Positions 35,261 through 43,670 of a stretch of DNA of 64,000 nucleotides are shown piece after piece. Made by a program: the position numbers and the translations under genes. The first letter of the stretch is position 1. Each line of letters begins with the position of its first letter. This stretch comes from Flavisphingopyxis soli (GTDB lineage: Bacteria; Pseudomonadota; Alphaproteobacteria; Sphingomonadales; Sphingomonadaceae): the NCBI RefSeq assembly GCF_007995095.1, contig NZ_VOPY01000002.1:124001-188000 (forward strand), in the 5' to 3' direction. A model generated the notes under the pieces. It was not told where the DNA came from, made no database searches, and saw only the letters and a list, made by a program, of their open reading frames with translations.

Positions 35261-36147
35261 ATCATCATCTTTTCAATCGGGACGACGAGGATCGCCGAAG
35301 CGCCTGCGGCTTTCAGCTTCTGCAACGTCTCCCAGAAAACCGATTCCTGACACACCGCGTGGACCGCGAACTGGCCGGGGCGGCCGTGCAGTGGCAGGAC
35401 CGTCGGCGCACCCGCGCCGGGCAACAGCGCGGTGATCGCGGGCAGGTTCTCGCTGCCGGCGTTGAGCATGATGTACTTGGCCTCCTTGGTTGCCAGCACG
35501 CCTTCCAGACGCCCGAGCATCTGCTCGGCCGCGGCGGCCTTGGCGGCATCGACGGGACGTTGCGCGCGGACCAGCACCGCCTCGCTTTCATACACCGTGT
35601 CGAACGCGACAAGGCCGTTGGCGTCGAGCGTCGCGCCGGTCGAGACAATGTCGCAGATGAAATCGGCGATGCCGAGCCGCGGGGCGAGCTCGACCGCGCC
35701 GTTCATCGTGACGATCGAGGATTCGACCCCCGCATCGGCGAGGAAGCGATTGACGATCAACGGATACGATGTTGCGATGCGCTTGCCCGAAAGACTGGCG
35801 GGTGAGGCGTATTCCACGCCGTCCTTGCCCGCGATCTTGAGCGTGCAGCGGCCGAAGCCGAGGCGGCTGACGATCTCGAATTTCGCGTCAGGCGTGCCGA
35901 GCGCGAACTCCTCCAGGACATTGCCGCCGACGATGCCGAAATCGCACACCCCGTCGGCGACGAAGGTCGGGATGTCGTCATCGCGGACGAAGAGCAGGTC
36001 GAGCGGGAAGTTCTCGACGCGTGCAGCGAGGTCGTTGACGCCCTTGACGACGCGCATGCCTGCATCGCGCAGCAGGTCGCGGCTGTAATCGGCAAGGCGG
36101 CCGTTCTTCTGGATCGCGATGTGGAGCCGGTCGGTATCAGCGAACAT
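35257..36147 (-). CDS. hisG: ATP phosphoribosyltransferase HisG, long form
   Basis: HisG commits PRPP and ATP to histidine synthesis. The 296-residue length and C-terminal domain (AVCQESVFWETLQKLKAAG, ending ILVVPIEKMMM) indicate the long, self-contained form with a feedback-regulatory domain, so no HisZ is needed. The PRPP site lies in DIVSTGATLDANGL. Its start overlaps the upstream regulator gene by 11 bp. Confidence 0.97.
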   Translation of the reverse strand: MFADTDRLHIAIQKNGRLADYSRDLLRDAGMRVVKGVNDLAARVENFPLDLLFVRDDDIPTFVADGVCDFGIVGGNVLEEFALGTPDAKFEIVSRLGFGRCTLKIAGKDGVEYASPASLSGKRIATSYPLIVNRFLADAGVESSIVTMNGAVELAPRLGIADFICDIVSTGATLDANGLVAFDTVYESEAVLVRAQRPVDAAKAAAAEQMLGRLEGVLATKEAKYIMLNAGSENLPAITALLPGAGAPTVLPLHGRPGQFAVHAVCQESVFWETLQKLKAAGASAILVVPIEKMMM

Positions 36148-36472
36148 CGCGCGCTCCTTTGTTCTGGCGGCTTTTCACCGCATCGAGCGTGCGGCGATAA
36201 CCGAGGTGCGGCTCGTGTTTCAGAAAGCGTGCGACGCGCACGATCGTCGTCGTGCTGACCCCGGTATCGTCGTGGATTTCGCGATACGATTTGTCGGTCG
36301 TGTCGAGCAACCGGGCGACCTGCCAGCGCTCGGCGAGGCTGTGGAGCTCGGCGGGCGTGCACAGGTCGCTGAGCAGCGCGGCCATCTCGGCGTGGTCGGT
36401 CGGAACGAGCAGCGCGTCGGACAGTTGCTCGAGGAGAAGGTCTCTGGATAGCGGTTCGGATGGGGAGGCCAT
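36137..36472 (-). CDS. TrpR/YerC-family regulator heading the his operon
   Basis: This 111-residue protein belongs to the TrpR-like superfamily of small helical repressors. It shows the conserved layout LLSDLCTPAELHSLAERWQV followed by the helix-turn-helix SYREIHDDTGVSTTTIVRVA. Co-transcription with hisG, and a palindrome bracketing the operon's likely -10 box, suggest a histidine-responsive autorepressor. The ligand and target are inferred, not shown. The ATG at 36472 is about 25 nt from the predicted transcription start. Confidence 0.85.
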   Translation of the reverse strand: MASPSEPLSRDLLLEQLSDALLVPTDHAEMAALLSDLCTPAELHSLAERWQVARLLDTTDKSYREIHDDTGVSTTTIVRVARFLKHEPHLGYRRTLDAVKSRQNKGARDVR

Positions 36473-36498
36473 GTTTGCACCGGTTGTTGTAATGTATT

Positions 36499-36531
36499 AG
36501 CGTGCTGTAACGCTGGAACGCGGCGATGCAA
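36499..36531 (-). promoter_or_regulatory. Candidate promoter and operator of his operon
   Basis: On the minus strand TTGCAT (36531-36526), a 16-bp gap and TACAGC (36509-36504) form a plausible sigma-70 promoter. The -10 hexamer is exactly the spacer of a perfect inverted repeat AGCGT-TACAGC-ACGCT (36514-36499), as expected for a repressor operator that occludes polymerase. Confidence 0.55.
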
Positions 36532-36625
36532 GTGTTTTGTGTCCGGCGAGGAGTGAGGCCGGGCGTGCCGAAGTCCAGGCGCGCGCGTTCAGGCGCGAGG
36601 GCGGCAGCGGGAAGTCCGCAGGACT

Positions 36626-36697
36626 AGACTGAAGGGGATAGACTGGGCGGGAATAAACCGGGCGCGAACAGACTGGGCGCGACAGACTGGCCGATAC
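36626..36697. repeat. Imperfect 14-15 bp tandem repeat, about five copies
   Basis: Five successive units begin AGACTGAAGG, AGACTGGGCGG, AAACCGGGCGC, AGACTGGGCGC and AGACTGGCC, each 14-15 bp. They occupy the gap between the his promoter and tRNA-Val (36532-36776). I see no convincing gene in this gap; a minus-strand frame over it is only a repeat-encoded SRPVY string. Confidence 0.6.
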
Positions 36698-36776
36698 CAA
36701 AGCGCGATCGTCGCGCGCCCGGAGCTCAGTCTGCTCTACGAGAATTCGGAAATTGGGCTGACATCGCGGGAAATTA

Positions 36777-36851
36777 TGGTGGGCGTGGCAAGGATTGAAC
36801 TTGCGACCCCTGCGATGTCAACACAGTGCTCTACCACTGAGCTACACGCCC
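36777..36851 (-). tRNA. tRNA-Val(GAC)
   Basis: On the minus strand acceptor GGGCGTG pairs with CACGCCC, followed by A and an encoded CCA. The anticodon loop TTGACAT gives GAC. The D arm is TAGCTCAGTGGTAGAGCA and the T arm contains GTTCAATCC. Confidence 0.95.
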
Positions 36852-36936
36852 ACTCTGGAGCGGGTCACTAGTCGCATCGTCCGGGCGATGCAACCGCCAA
36901 ACGGTCAATTCGTCAGGCGCTGTCAAATGCGGTGGT

Positions 36937-37314
36937 TTAGCTTGTCCGGCTGGCGCTTTGCTGGCCGAACAATGCGTTCACTTCGGCGACCAGGTCCTTG
37001 AGGTGGAACGGCTTCGACAGGAGCTTTGCGTGCGGCATCACTTCGCCGGCCTTCAGGGAAACGGCGGCAAAGCCGGTAATGAACATGATGCGCGTGTTCG
37101 GCGCGACCGAGGCGGCATGCTGCGCGAGTTCGATGCCGTCCATCTCGGGCATGACGATATCGGTCAGCAGGAGGTCGAAGGTGCCCGATTCGAGCAAGGG
37201 TGCTGCCGCGCTGCCGCGATCGACGTCGGTGACGTGATAGCCCGCATTGGTCAGCGCGCGCGCGAGATACTCGCGCATGGCATCATCGTCTTCGGCTAGC
37301 AGAATGCGGTTCAT
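36937..37314 (-). CDS. cpdR: CpdR-type single-domain response regulator
   Basis: This 125-residue receiver domain starts MNRILLAEDDDAMREYL and has the phosphoacceptor Asp in LLLTDIVMPEMDGIELA and the conserved Lys in LLSKPFHLKDL. The MFITGFAAVSLKAGE stretch is characteristic of CpdR, which in Caulobacter delivers ClpXP substrates in a phosphorylation- and cell-cycle-dependent way. I chose ATG 37314, with GAAGGGA upstream; longer in-frame extensions lack conservation. Confidence 0.9.
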   Translation of the reverse strand: MNRILLAEDDDAMREYLARALTNAGYHVTDVDRGSAAAPLLESGTFDLLLTDIVMPEMDGIELAQHAASVAPNTRIMFITGFAAVSLKAGEVMPHAKLLSKPFHLKDLVAEVNALFGQQSASRTS

Positions 37315-37433
37315 GCGACTGTCCCTTCGTGTGTCGGGGTCGATATGCATGATTAGCGATTCGAGGGCCAGTGGCGATATCGCGCTGCGGGGCGCCGTTC
37401 CCATTTCGGGGCGATTTCGCTAACAAGGGTAAC

Positions 37434-38279
37434 ATGATCGAGGAGCAGCGATATTTCGCCTGGCATGGCGGGCCGACCGCGCTTTCGCCGGTGGTCCTGG
37501 CGGTACCGCATGCCGGGCGCGACTATCCCGCGCCGCTGATCGCGCAGGCGCGCGTACCCGTCGCGACCTTGCGCGCGCTTGAGGATCGCTATGCCGATCG
37601 CCTTATCGCCCGCGCGGTGGCGGACGGCTTTCCGGTGCTGGTCGCGACAGCGCCGCGCGCGCTGGTCGACCTCAACCGCGACCCCGACGATCGCGACGAC
37701 CGGGGACCGTCTCGCGTGGCGGGACGCCGTGCCGCGGCGGGCATGGGTGTCTTTCCGCGCAGCGTTCCGAGCGTCGGCGATCTTTGGCGTGCTCCGTTCG
37801 ATCCCGGCGAACTCGATGCCCGCATCGCACAGGTCCACCGACCCTATCATGCTGCGCTCGCCGCCGCGCTGAGCGCCGCGCGCACGCGCCATGGTGTTGC
37901 GCTGTTGCTCGACGTGCATTCGATGCCCCGTCGCGCGGGGCGGGGCTGGCCGCGTTCGGCCGATATCGTGCTCGGTGACCGCTCGGGGACCAGCGCGGCC
38001 AAGGCCTTCGTCCGCGAGGCCGAAGCCCTGATCGGGGCGGCGGGCCTCTCGTGCGCCCGCAATACGCCCTATGCCGGGGGATACACGACGCTGCGCCATG
38101 GCAATCCCGCCAAAGACGTTCACGCGATCCAGGTCGAAGTCGCGCGCGATCTCTATCTCGACAGTGATGGAGCCCCAGTGCTCGCCGGGGTCGAGCGGGT
38201 CGCCGACCTGATCGCGCAGATCGCCGGCGCGCTGGCCGCGGCAGCTGGTGGCGCTGCATCGCTCGAGGCGGCCGAATAG
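37434..38279 (+). CDS. N-formylglutamate amidohydrolase family protein
   Basis: The 281-residue product matches the N-formylglutamate amidohydrolase family, which cleaves N-formylglutamate in histidine degradation or related formyl/acyl amino acids. Visible family features are VLAVPHAGRDYP, LEDRYADRL, LVDLNRDPDD, and the metal/catalytic region LLLDVHSMPR. C-terminal YTTLRHGNPAKDVHAIQVE is also typical. ATG 37434 begins the conserved part. No hut gene neighbours are present, so the physiological substrate is uncertain. Confidence 0.85.
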   Translation: MIEEQRYFAWHGGPTALSPVVLAVPHAGRDYPAPLIAQARVPVATLRALEDRYADRLIARAVADGFPVLVATAPRALVDLNRDPDDRDDRGPSRVAGRRAAAGMGVFPRSVPSVGDLWRAPFDPGELDARIAQVHRPYHAALAAALSAARTRHGVALLLDVHSMPRRAGRGWPRSADIVLGDRSGTSAAKAFVREAEALIGAAGLSCARNTPYAGGYTTLRHGNPAKDVHAIQVEVARDLYLDSDGAPVLAGVERVADLIAQIAGALAAAAGGAASLEAAE

Positions 38280-38282
38280 CGC

Positions 38283-38316
38283 AAAAAAACCACCTCGTAC
38301 TGCATGTACGAGGTGG
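38283..38316 (-). terminator. Rho-independent terminator (minus strand)
   Basis: CCACCTCGTAC / GTACGAGGTGG, an 11-bp perfect stem with a 5-nt loop, followed on the minus strand by TTTTTTT. It ends the candidate small RNA or the cytochrome b561-sapC transcript. Confidence 0.9.
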
Positions 38317-38409
38317 CCAGGGTCCAGGGAGGAGAACCCTCTCAGCGGCAAGCCGCTTCGACGGGCATCCATGCGACAGACCGGAAAAGGGGGAGAACCG
38401 GGTGCCGCA
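38283..38409 (-). ncRNA. Candidate small RNA with C-rich hairpin loops
   Basis: On the minus strand a possible promoter TTGAAG-N16-TACATC (38443-38416) precedes four hairpins. They are CCGG around a loop TTCTCCCCCTTTT (38401-38381), AGCGGC/GCCGCT (38357-38344), AGGG around TTCTCCT with CCCT (38340-38326), and a perfect 11-bp terminator stem (38316-38290) followed by seven T. Two loops carry anti-Shine-Dalgarno C/U stretches, the design of alphaproteobacterial regulators such as CcsR and GsrN. It lies 65 bp downstream of the cytochrome b561 stop, so a processed 3' UTR origin is also possible. Confidence 0.55.
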
Positions 38410-38473
38410 CGTTCCGATGTAGGGATTAACCCCTGCGCTTCAAGAGATTACCGCGCCGCCAAAAAAGCGCCGT

Positions 38474-39037
38474 TCAGCCGCGAGCCGCAAACGGATTGAG
38501 CCGCCCGATCAACCCGTCGCGATCGATGAACTGATGCTTGAGCGCCGCCAATATGTGCAGGATCGCGAGGTAAAGCATCGCGTTGCCTAGCAACTTGTGA
38601 ATGCTCTCGAACTGTTCGCGCAAATCCTTGCTGCTGCTGACCGGCAAGGCGGAAATATCGAACAGGCCGAAGAAGTTGATCGGCTTGCCGTTCGTCGAGG
38701 CAAAGATCCAGCCGGTCAGCGGAAGCGCCAGCAGGAGAAAATAGAAGAGGCCGTGGACCGTCTTGCTGAACAAGACCTCCCAGCGCTTCATCGTCGCCGG
38801 CTGCGGTGGCGGCGTGTGCGCAAGCCGCCATGCGATACGTCCCAGCGTCACGGCGAGCACGGCGATTCCGATCGACTTGTGCGTGCCCATCCATTCGCCG
38901 CGCACCGCGCGAGACGCGTCCTCGGTCAGTTCGACGATGGCGATATTGGCGATCACCAATGCTGCAAGGATCCAGTGAAACCAGATCGCAACGCGGCCAT
39001 AGCGGGCGGTTTCAGTGCTTCGATAGGTGATCGCCAT
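38474..39037 (-). CDS. Cytochrome b561 family protein
   Basis: This 187-residue inner-membrane protein has four helices and the di-haem His ligand pattern: AIWFHWILAALV, WMGTHKSIGIAV, TVHGLFYFLLLALPLTGW and LHILAALKHQF. Members transfer electrons between quinols and periplasmic acceptors or superoxide. It follows the SapC gene by 6 bp and may be co-transcribed with it. Confidence 0.92.
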   Translation of the reverse strand: MAITYRSTETARYGRVAIWFHWILAALVIANIAIVELTEDASRAVRGEWMGTHKSIGIAVLAVTLGRIAWRLAHTPPPQPATMKRWEVLFSKTVHGLFYFLLLALPLTGWIFASTNGKPINFFGLFDISALPVSSSKDLREQFESIHKLLGNAMLYLAILHILAALKHQFIDRDGLIGRLNPFAARG

Positions 39038-39043
39038 ATATGC

Positions 39044-39829
39044 TTATCCTTCTGCTGGCATGGGAGCTTCGGAGACCTGGGGCATTTTGCCCAGCGCAAC
39101 CTGCTGTGCGAAGATCTCGCGCATCATCTGGAGCGAGAAGAGGTGCGCGTAAAGCAGCGGCAGGATGCCGTTCTGCGAGATCTTGCGCAACGCGTCGCCG
39201 CGCATGTCGCGCAATTTCTCTTCGTCGACCATCAGGAAGCCGCGATAGATGAACGGCTGGTCGTTGCCCGGCTGCTGGATCGAAACCTCGCCCTCCATCA
39301 GCAGGTCGAGGTCCTTCAGCTCCTTCATGAAGTTCTGCGTCCGCGCGCCCGATTCCTCGAACTGCTGGCAGAAGGTGATGATCTGCTTGAGCGCCTCGGA
39401 CTGCTCACCCTTGTCGAACAGCTTTTCGCCGTCCTTGAACTTGCCGATCGCCTTTGACGTCGGATCGAAGCACAACGACATCTCGTCCGAATTGGGATTG
39501 AGGCGCGCGAACAGGAACGGGTAGCGGCGGATATAGGCGGGGACATAAACCGGCGCGCGCAGCTTGCCGTCATCGTCGACCGCGGTGTTGATGCCTTCGT
39601 TGAGGCCCATCAGCGCCAGCGGCACGGGGTTGTCGCCCTGCGAAAAGACGATCGGGTAGAACCGCGAAGCGGGAATGAATTCGTCGGTCGTGATCGGCAT
39701 CGCGTTCTGGTTGACGATGAACTTTGCGTCCTCGACCGGACGGACCTTCCAGTCCGCGTGATCCTTGCTCGAAAGCGGCAGCAGGTCGTTATAAAGCATC
39801 GGCAGCTGGGAATTGGGCGCATCGGCCAT
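39044..39829 (-). CDS. SapC family protein
   Basis: The 261-residue product matches the SapC family, named from Campylobacter surface-layer secretion loci but widespread in alphaproteobacteria with unknown function. Characteristic parts are PITTDEFIPASRFYPIVFSQ, PAYIRRYPFLFA and FIYRGFLMVDEEKL. No signal peptide or membrane segment is evident. I chose ATG 39829 (MADAPNSQLP); an extended frame upstream is not conserved in character. Confidence 0.85.
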   Translation of the reverse strand: MADAPNSQLPMLYNDLLPLSSKDHADWKVRPVEDAKFIVNQNAMPITTDEFIPASRFYPIVFSQGDNPVPLALMGLNEGINTAVDDDGKLRAPVYVPAYIRRYPFLFARLNPNSDEMSLCFDPTSKAIGKFKDGEKLFDKGEQSEALKQIITFCQQFEESGARTQNFMKELKDLDLLMEGEVSIQQPGNDQPFIYRGFLMVDEEKLRDMRGDALRKISQNGILPLLYAHLFSLQMMREIFAQQVALGKMPQVSEAPMPAEG

Positions 39830-40041
39830 GACATTGACTCCGGTATTGGGATAATTGCAAGGAACGAGGCGGGGCCCCAAAGCCAGCCGCTTTATTGGGG
39901 CTTGCACCGGATCGCAAGGCCTGCGCCATATGGACCGTTCGCCAAGCCGGGCGTTGGCGAGTTCATGCGCGGTTCAATAGCCTCTGCCTAGGCACCGATC
40001 GATCGCTCCGGTCCCGGAGCCTCAGCTAAGGGATATCGTCT

Positions 40042-40581
40042 CTGTCGAGCCTGCTTGCCTTGCCGCTGATGCTGTTGTCGCCTGCCGCGGCGGCGACCGC
40101 AGGGAGTGAAGGGCCGGTTCCCGAAACGGTGGAAACCCAGCCGGCATTGCAGGCGTTGCTCCCCGAAGATCGCGCCGAATGGCAGCAGGTCATTATCGAG
40201 CAACGCGTTATTATCCGTATTCCCGCCCGGTCGCGCGCCAGCACCTTTCGGCCGTCGAGTCCCAACGAACAGCAAGCACAGCCCGGGCCGACGATCGTCT
40301 GGCGCGAGGCCAAGGCGCCCAAATGCCTGCGTATCAGCAGCCTGATGGGCGTCCAGGTCACGCGCGACGATTCGATCGACCTGCTAACCGAAGAACGCCA
40401 ACGCCTGCGCGCACGGCTCGACGAGAATTGCCGGACGCTCGATTTCTATTCGGGATTCTATGTCGAGCGGACCGCCGACGGCCTGATCTGCGCCGATCGC
40501 GATGTTATCCAGGCACGATCAGGCGCGCGCTGCGAAATCGACGAGTTCCGCCTGATGGTCCCGGTGGCGCTGCGCGACTGA
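40042..40581 (+). CDS. Exported hypothetical protein with no ATG/GTG start at its signal peptide
   Basis: A clean frame from stop 40027-40029 to TGA 40581 encodes a hydrophobic signal sequence (LSSLLALPLMLLSPAAAATA) and a mature part of about 155 residues, with Cys residues and LIIRIPARSRASTF-like segments. No ATG or GTG lies before the signal. Candidates are CTG 40042, eight bases after AAGGGA, TTG 40060, or ATG 40069, the last two shortening the signal. A GCTCCGG-TC-CCGGAGC hairpin precedes it. I cannot assign a function; it resembles small periplasmic proteins common in sphingomonads. Confidence 0.65.
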   Translation: MSSLLALPLMLLSPAAAATAGSEGPVPETVETQPALQALLPEDRAEWQQVIIEQRVIIRIPARSRASTFRPSSPNEQQAQPGPTIVWREAKAPKCLRISSLMGVQVTRDDSIDLLTEERQRLRARLDENCRTLDFYSGFYVERTADGLICADRDVIQARSGARCEIDEFRLMVPVALRD

Positions 40582-40749
40582 CCAATCGGCCCGGTCGGCA
40601 CGCGATGCCTCGCCGCCGCGAAGGCCGCTTTCCTTGACATTCGGCCGCTGCGGCGACAAGGCCAATATACGCGCCGTATGGCGGGCGGTCAGATAGCTGA
40701 ACCTTGCCTGCGATCCCGCCTCCTATTTCCGAAAGAGCAATGTAACTCG

Positions 40750-42264
40750 ATGAAATTCGCCGATCTTGGCCTGTCTGCAGAGACGCTCCGCGCCGTAACC
40801 GAGGCGGGTTACGACACGCCGACCCCGATCCAGCAGCAGGCGATCTCTCCCGTCCTGATGATGAAAGACATTATCGGCATCGCCCAGACGGGCACGGGTA
40901 AGACCGCCTCGTTCGTTCTGCCGATGATCGACATCCTCGCCGAAGGGCGCAGCCGCGCACGCATGCCGCGCAGCCTGATCCTCGAGCCGACGCGCGAACT
41001 CGCCGCGCAGGTCGCCGAGAATTTCGAGAAATACGGCAAATATCACAAGCTCTCGATGGCGCTGCTGATCGGCGGCGTATCGATGGGCGACCAGATCAAG
41101 GCGCTCGAAAAGGGCGTCGACGTCCTGATCGCCACGCCGGGCCGGTTGATGGACCTGTTCGAGCGCGGCAAGATCATGCTCAACGGCTGCAGCCTGCTCG
41201 TCATCGACGAGGCCGACCGGATGCTCGACATGGGCTTCATTCCCGACATCGAAAGCATCTGCACCAAGTTGCCGGCCAATCGCCAGACGCTGTTGTTCTC
41301 TGCAACGATGCCGCCGCCGATCAAGAAGCTGGCCGACAAGTTCCTGACCAATCCCAAATATATCGAGGTCGCCCGTCCTGCGACGGCCAACGTCAACATC
41401 ACCCAGCGGCTGATCAAGACGTCGGCGCGCGGCAAGCGCGAGACGCTGATCAAATTGCTCAAGGCCGAAAAGGTCTCGACCGCGATCATCTTCTGCAATC
41501 GCAAGACGACCGTCCGTGACCTCAACAAGAGCCTGAAACAGTCGGGCTTCAAGTCGGGCGAAATCCACGGCGATATCGACCAGAGTACGCGGGTCGCCGA
41601 ACTCGACGCGTTCAAGTCGGGCGCGATCAACCTGCTTGTCGCCTCCGACGTTGCCGCGCGCGGGCTCGACATCAAGGGTGTCAGCCACGTCTTCAACTAT
41701 GACGCGCCATGGCATCCCGACGATTACGTCCACCGCATCGGCCGGACCGGCCGGGCAGGGGCGAGCGGCGTTGCCTACACTTTCGTGACGCCCGCCGACG
41801 AAGAGGCGATCGACAACATCCAGAAACTGGTCGGCTACAAGGTCGACTATCTTGGCGAAGGCGACGGCGGCACCAGCAATGCGCCGGTCGAAGGCGCTGA
41901 GGATGCGAAGTCGCAAGCCGCCGAGGCAAAGCCTGAAAAGACTCCGCATTCGCCCGCGAAACGCGACGAGGCTCGCGCTGCTGCGCCCGCGCGCCAGCCC
42001 AAGTCGGCTCCCGAGGCCAGGCGCGAGGCAAAGGCCGAGCCCAAGGCACCCGAAGCCCCGCGCACCGAGAAGGGTGACGAAAAGGCGGTCGATAAGCCTG
42101 CCGAGAAGCCCGAACGCGCGGCCAAGCCTGCACGCGAGGCTGGCATGCGGTCCGATGATCGTCCGGCCAAGCCCGCTCCGATCGCGCAGACCGACGGTAC
42201 CAGCGAAGATGGTGCCTGGAACGGCCCGGTGCCCAGCTTCCTCGGCTTCGAACTCAACCGATAG
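40750..42264 (+). CDS. DEAD-box ATP-dependent RNA helicase (RhlE/DbpA-like)
   Basis: The 504-residue protein has all core helicase motifs: Q motif TPTPIQQQAI, Walker A AQTGTGKT at 45-52, PTRELAAQ, TPGRLMD, DEAD in LLVIDEADRMLD, SAT, and HRIGRTGRAG. ATG 40750 starts the conserved sequence. After about residue 385 comes a tail of about 120 residues that is Ala/Lys/Glu/Pro-rich and disordered, ending in PVPSFLGFELNR. Such tails commonly bind RNA. Roles in ribosome assembly or RNA decay and cold response are inferred from the family. Confidence 0.95.
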   Translation: MKFADLGLSAETLRAVTEAGYDTPTPIQQQAISPVLMMKDIIGIAQTGTGKTASFVLPMIDILAEGRSRARMPRSLILEPTRELAAQVAENFEKYGKYHKLSMALLIGGVSMGDQIKALEKGVDVLIATPGRLMDLFERGKIMLNGCSLLVIDEADRMLDMGFIPDIESICTKLPANRQTLLFSATMPPPIKKLADKFLTNPKYIEVARPATANVNITQRLIKTSARGKRETLIKLLKAEKVSTAIIFCNRKTTVRDLNKSLKQSGFKSGEIHGDIDQSTRVAELDAFKSGAINLLVASDVAARGLDIKGVSHVFNYDAPWHPDDYVHRIGRTGRAGASGVAYTFVTPADEEAIDNIQKLVGYKVDYLGEGDGGTSNAPVEGAEDAKSQAAEAKPEKTPHSPAKRDEARAAAPARQPKSAPEARREAKAEPKAPEAPRTEKGDEKAVDKPAEKPERAAKPAREAGMRSDDRPAKPAPIAQTDGTSEDGAWNGPVPSFLGFELNR

Positions 42265-42271
42265 GTAACGG

Positions 42272-42320
42272 GCAATGCCGCCGCCAGGCCGCTTCATCGC
42301 GGCCCGACGGCGGGCAGTGC
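42272..42320. terminator. Large hairpin between convergent genes
   Basis: Core GGCCGC-TTCATC-GCGGCC (42287-42304) with outer near-complementary arms GCAATGCC and GGCAGTGC. There is no T run; it may end transcription of the helicase gene and the convergent reductase gene. Confidence 0.5.
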
Positions 42321-42321
42321 T

Positions 42322-43323
42322 TTAGAGCTTTACCAGCATCTTGCCGGTGTTCTCGCCCGAAAATAGGCCGAGAAACGCGTCGGGCGTTGCTTCGATCCCT
42401 TCGCGGACGGTTTCGCGGGCCTGGACTTTGCCGCTCGCGATGAGTTCGCCCATGTCGGCGTAGAACTGGTCCATCTGCGCCAGATAGTCGGTGTAGATGA
42501 AGCCCTGCATGCGGATCCGCGCGGGGATCGTCCGGACGAGATACTTCATCTCCTGCGGCTTGCCGTTGTTGTAGACGTCGATCATGCCGCAGATCGCAAA
42601 ACGCGCATAATCGCGGGCGAGCGCGAAGGCCGCGTCGAGATGGTCGCCGCCGACATTGTCGAAATAGACGTCGATCCCCTTGGGCGCGGCGGCGGACAGT
42701 TGCTTGAGCAGGCTGCCGGCCTTGTAATCGACGCAGGCGTCGGCACCGATCTCCCTGACCCAGGCGCATTTGTCGGCGCCGCCGGCCGAACCGATCACGG
42801 TCATGCCCTTGGCCTTGGCGATCTGGACGACCGCCGATCCCACCGCGCCGCCAGCGGCCGAGACGAAGACCGTTTCACCTTCCTTGGCCTCGGCGACCTT
42901 GAGCAGGCCGAACCACGCGGTCGCGCCGGTCAGGCCGAGATTGTGGAGGAAGGTCTGCGGGCTGATACCGGCATCGAGCATCGGCTTGGGCAGCTTGTGC
43001 GGCATCGATTCGGCACCGATCACGCCGCCTTCGCGCCAGCCCGCCATATGGAGGATGAGGTCGCCGGCCTCGAATCCGGCCAGGTTGCTCTCGACGACTT
43101 CGCCGATCGCGCCGCCCGTCATCGGCTCGCCGACCTGGAACGGCGGGACGTAGCTTTTCACGTCGTTCATCCGGCCGCGCATATAGGGATCGACCGACAG
43201 CCAGCGGTTATCGACGCGCAACTGGTTGTCGCCGAGCGCCTGGTCGGCGATGTCCTTGAGCGCGAAATTGGCGGCGGTCGGCATGCCGTCGGGACGTGAT
43301 GCGAGGTGCCAGGTGCGGGGCAT
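42322..43323 (-). CDS. NADP-dependent oxidoreductase, CurA / leukotriene B4 dehydrogenase type
   Basis: This 333-residue medium-chain reductase reduces enone or alkenal double bonds with NADPH in its family. It shows SVDPYMRGRM near residue 50, the nucleotide-binding SAAGGAVGSAVVQIAK, and YFDNVGGDHLDAAF. It has no zinc-ligand cysteine pattern, as expected. ATG 43323 has GGAG eight bases upstream; the alternative ATG at 43335 overlaps that site. Confidence 0.9.
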   Translation of the reverse strand: MPRTWHLASRPDGMPTAANFALKDIADQALGDNQLRVDNRWLSVDPYMRGRMNDVKSYVPPFQVGEPMTGGAIGEVVESNLAGFEAGDLILHMAGWREGGVIGAESMPHKLPKPMLDAGISPQTFLHNLGLTGATAWFGLLKVAEAKEGETVFVSAAGGAVGSAVVQIAKAKGMTVIGSAGGADKCAWVREIGADACVDYKAGSLLKQLSAAAPKGIDVYFDNVGGDHLDAAFALARDYARFAICGMIDVYNNGKPQEMKYLVRTIPARIRMQGFIYTDYLAQMDQFYADMGELIASGKVQARETVREGIEATPDAFLGLFSGENTGKMLVKL

Positions 43324-43461
43324 AGAAGTCTCCATAATGTGAGTTTCGAAACGCAACCTAGGCGCTCTTCGCCCAAAGCTAAAGGCCATTGTCGATCAAC
43401 CGCAGTGACCGGGAAAACAGCGTTGCCACCCGTGCGGGCGCTGATTATAGCCACGCGCAAT

Positions 43462-43537
<76 letters not shown>

Positions 43538-43670
43538 GCCTTCGCCCCTTCGGGGCTTCAGCTGGCAAGCCAGCCCAACAGGCAGGGTGTTACCTGGATC
43601 GAAATACAGCAGGGCGCAGGCTGCCCGCACGACAAATGACAGCAACCCGCATCCCCGCTATTACGCCTCC

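Noticed and set aside
36497-36700. Minus-strand frame of 67 codons with an SRPVY repeat
   Set aside because: It only translates the tandem repeat and has no ribosome-binding site or conserved features.
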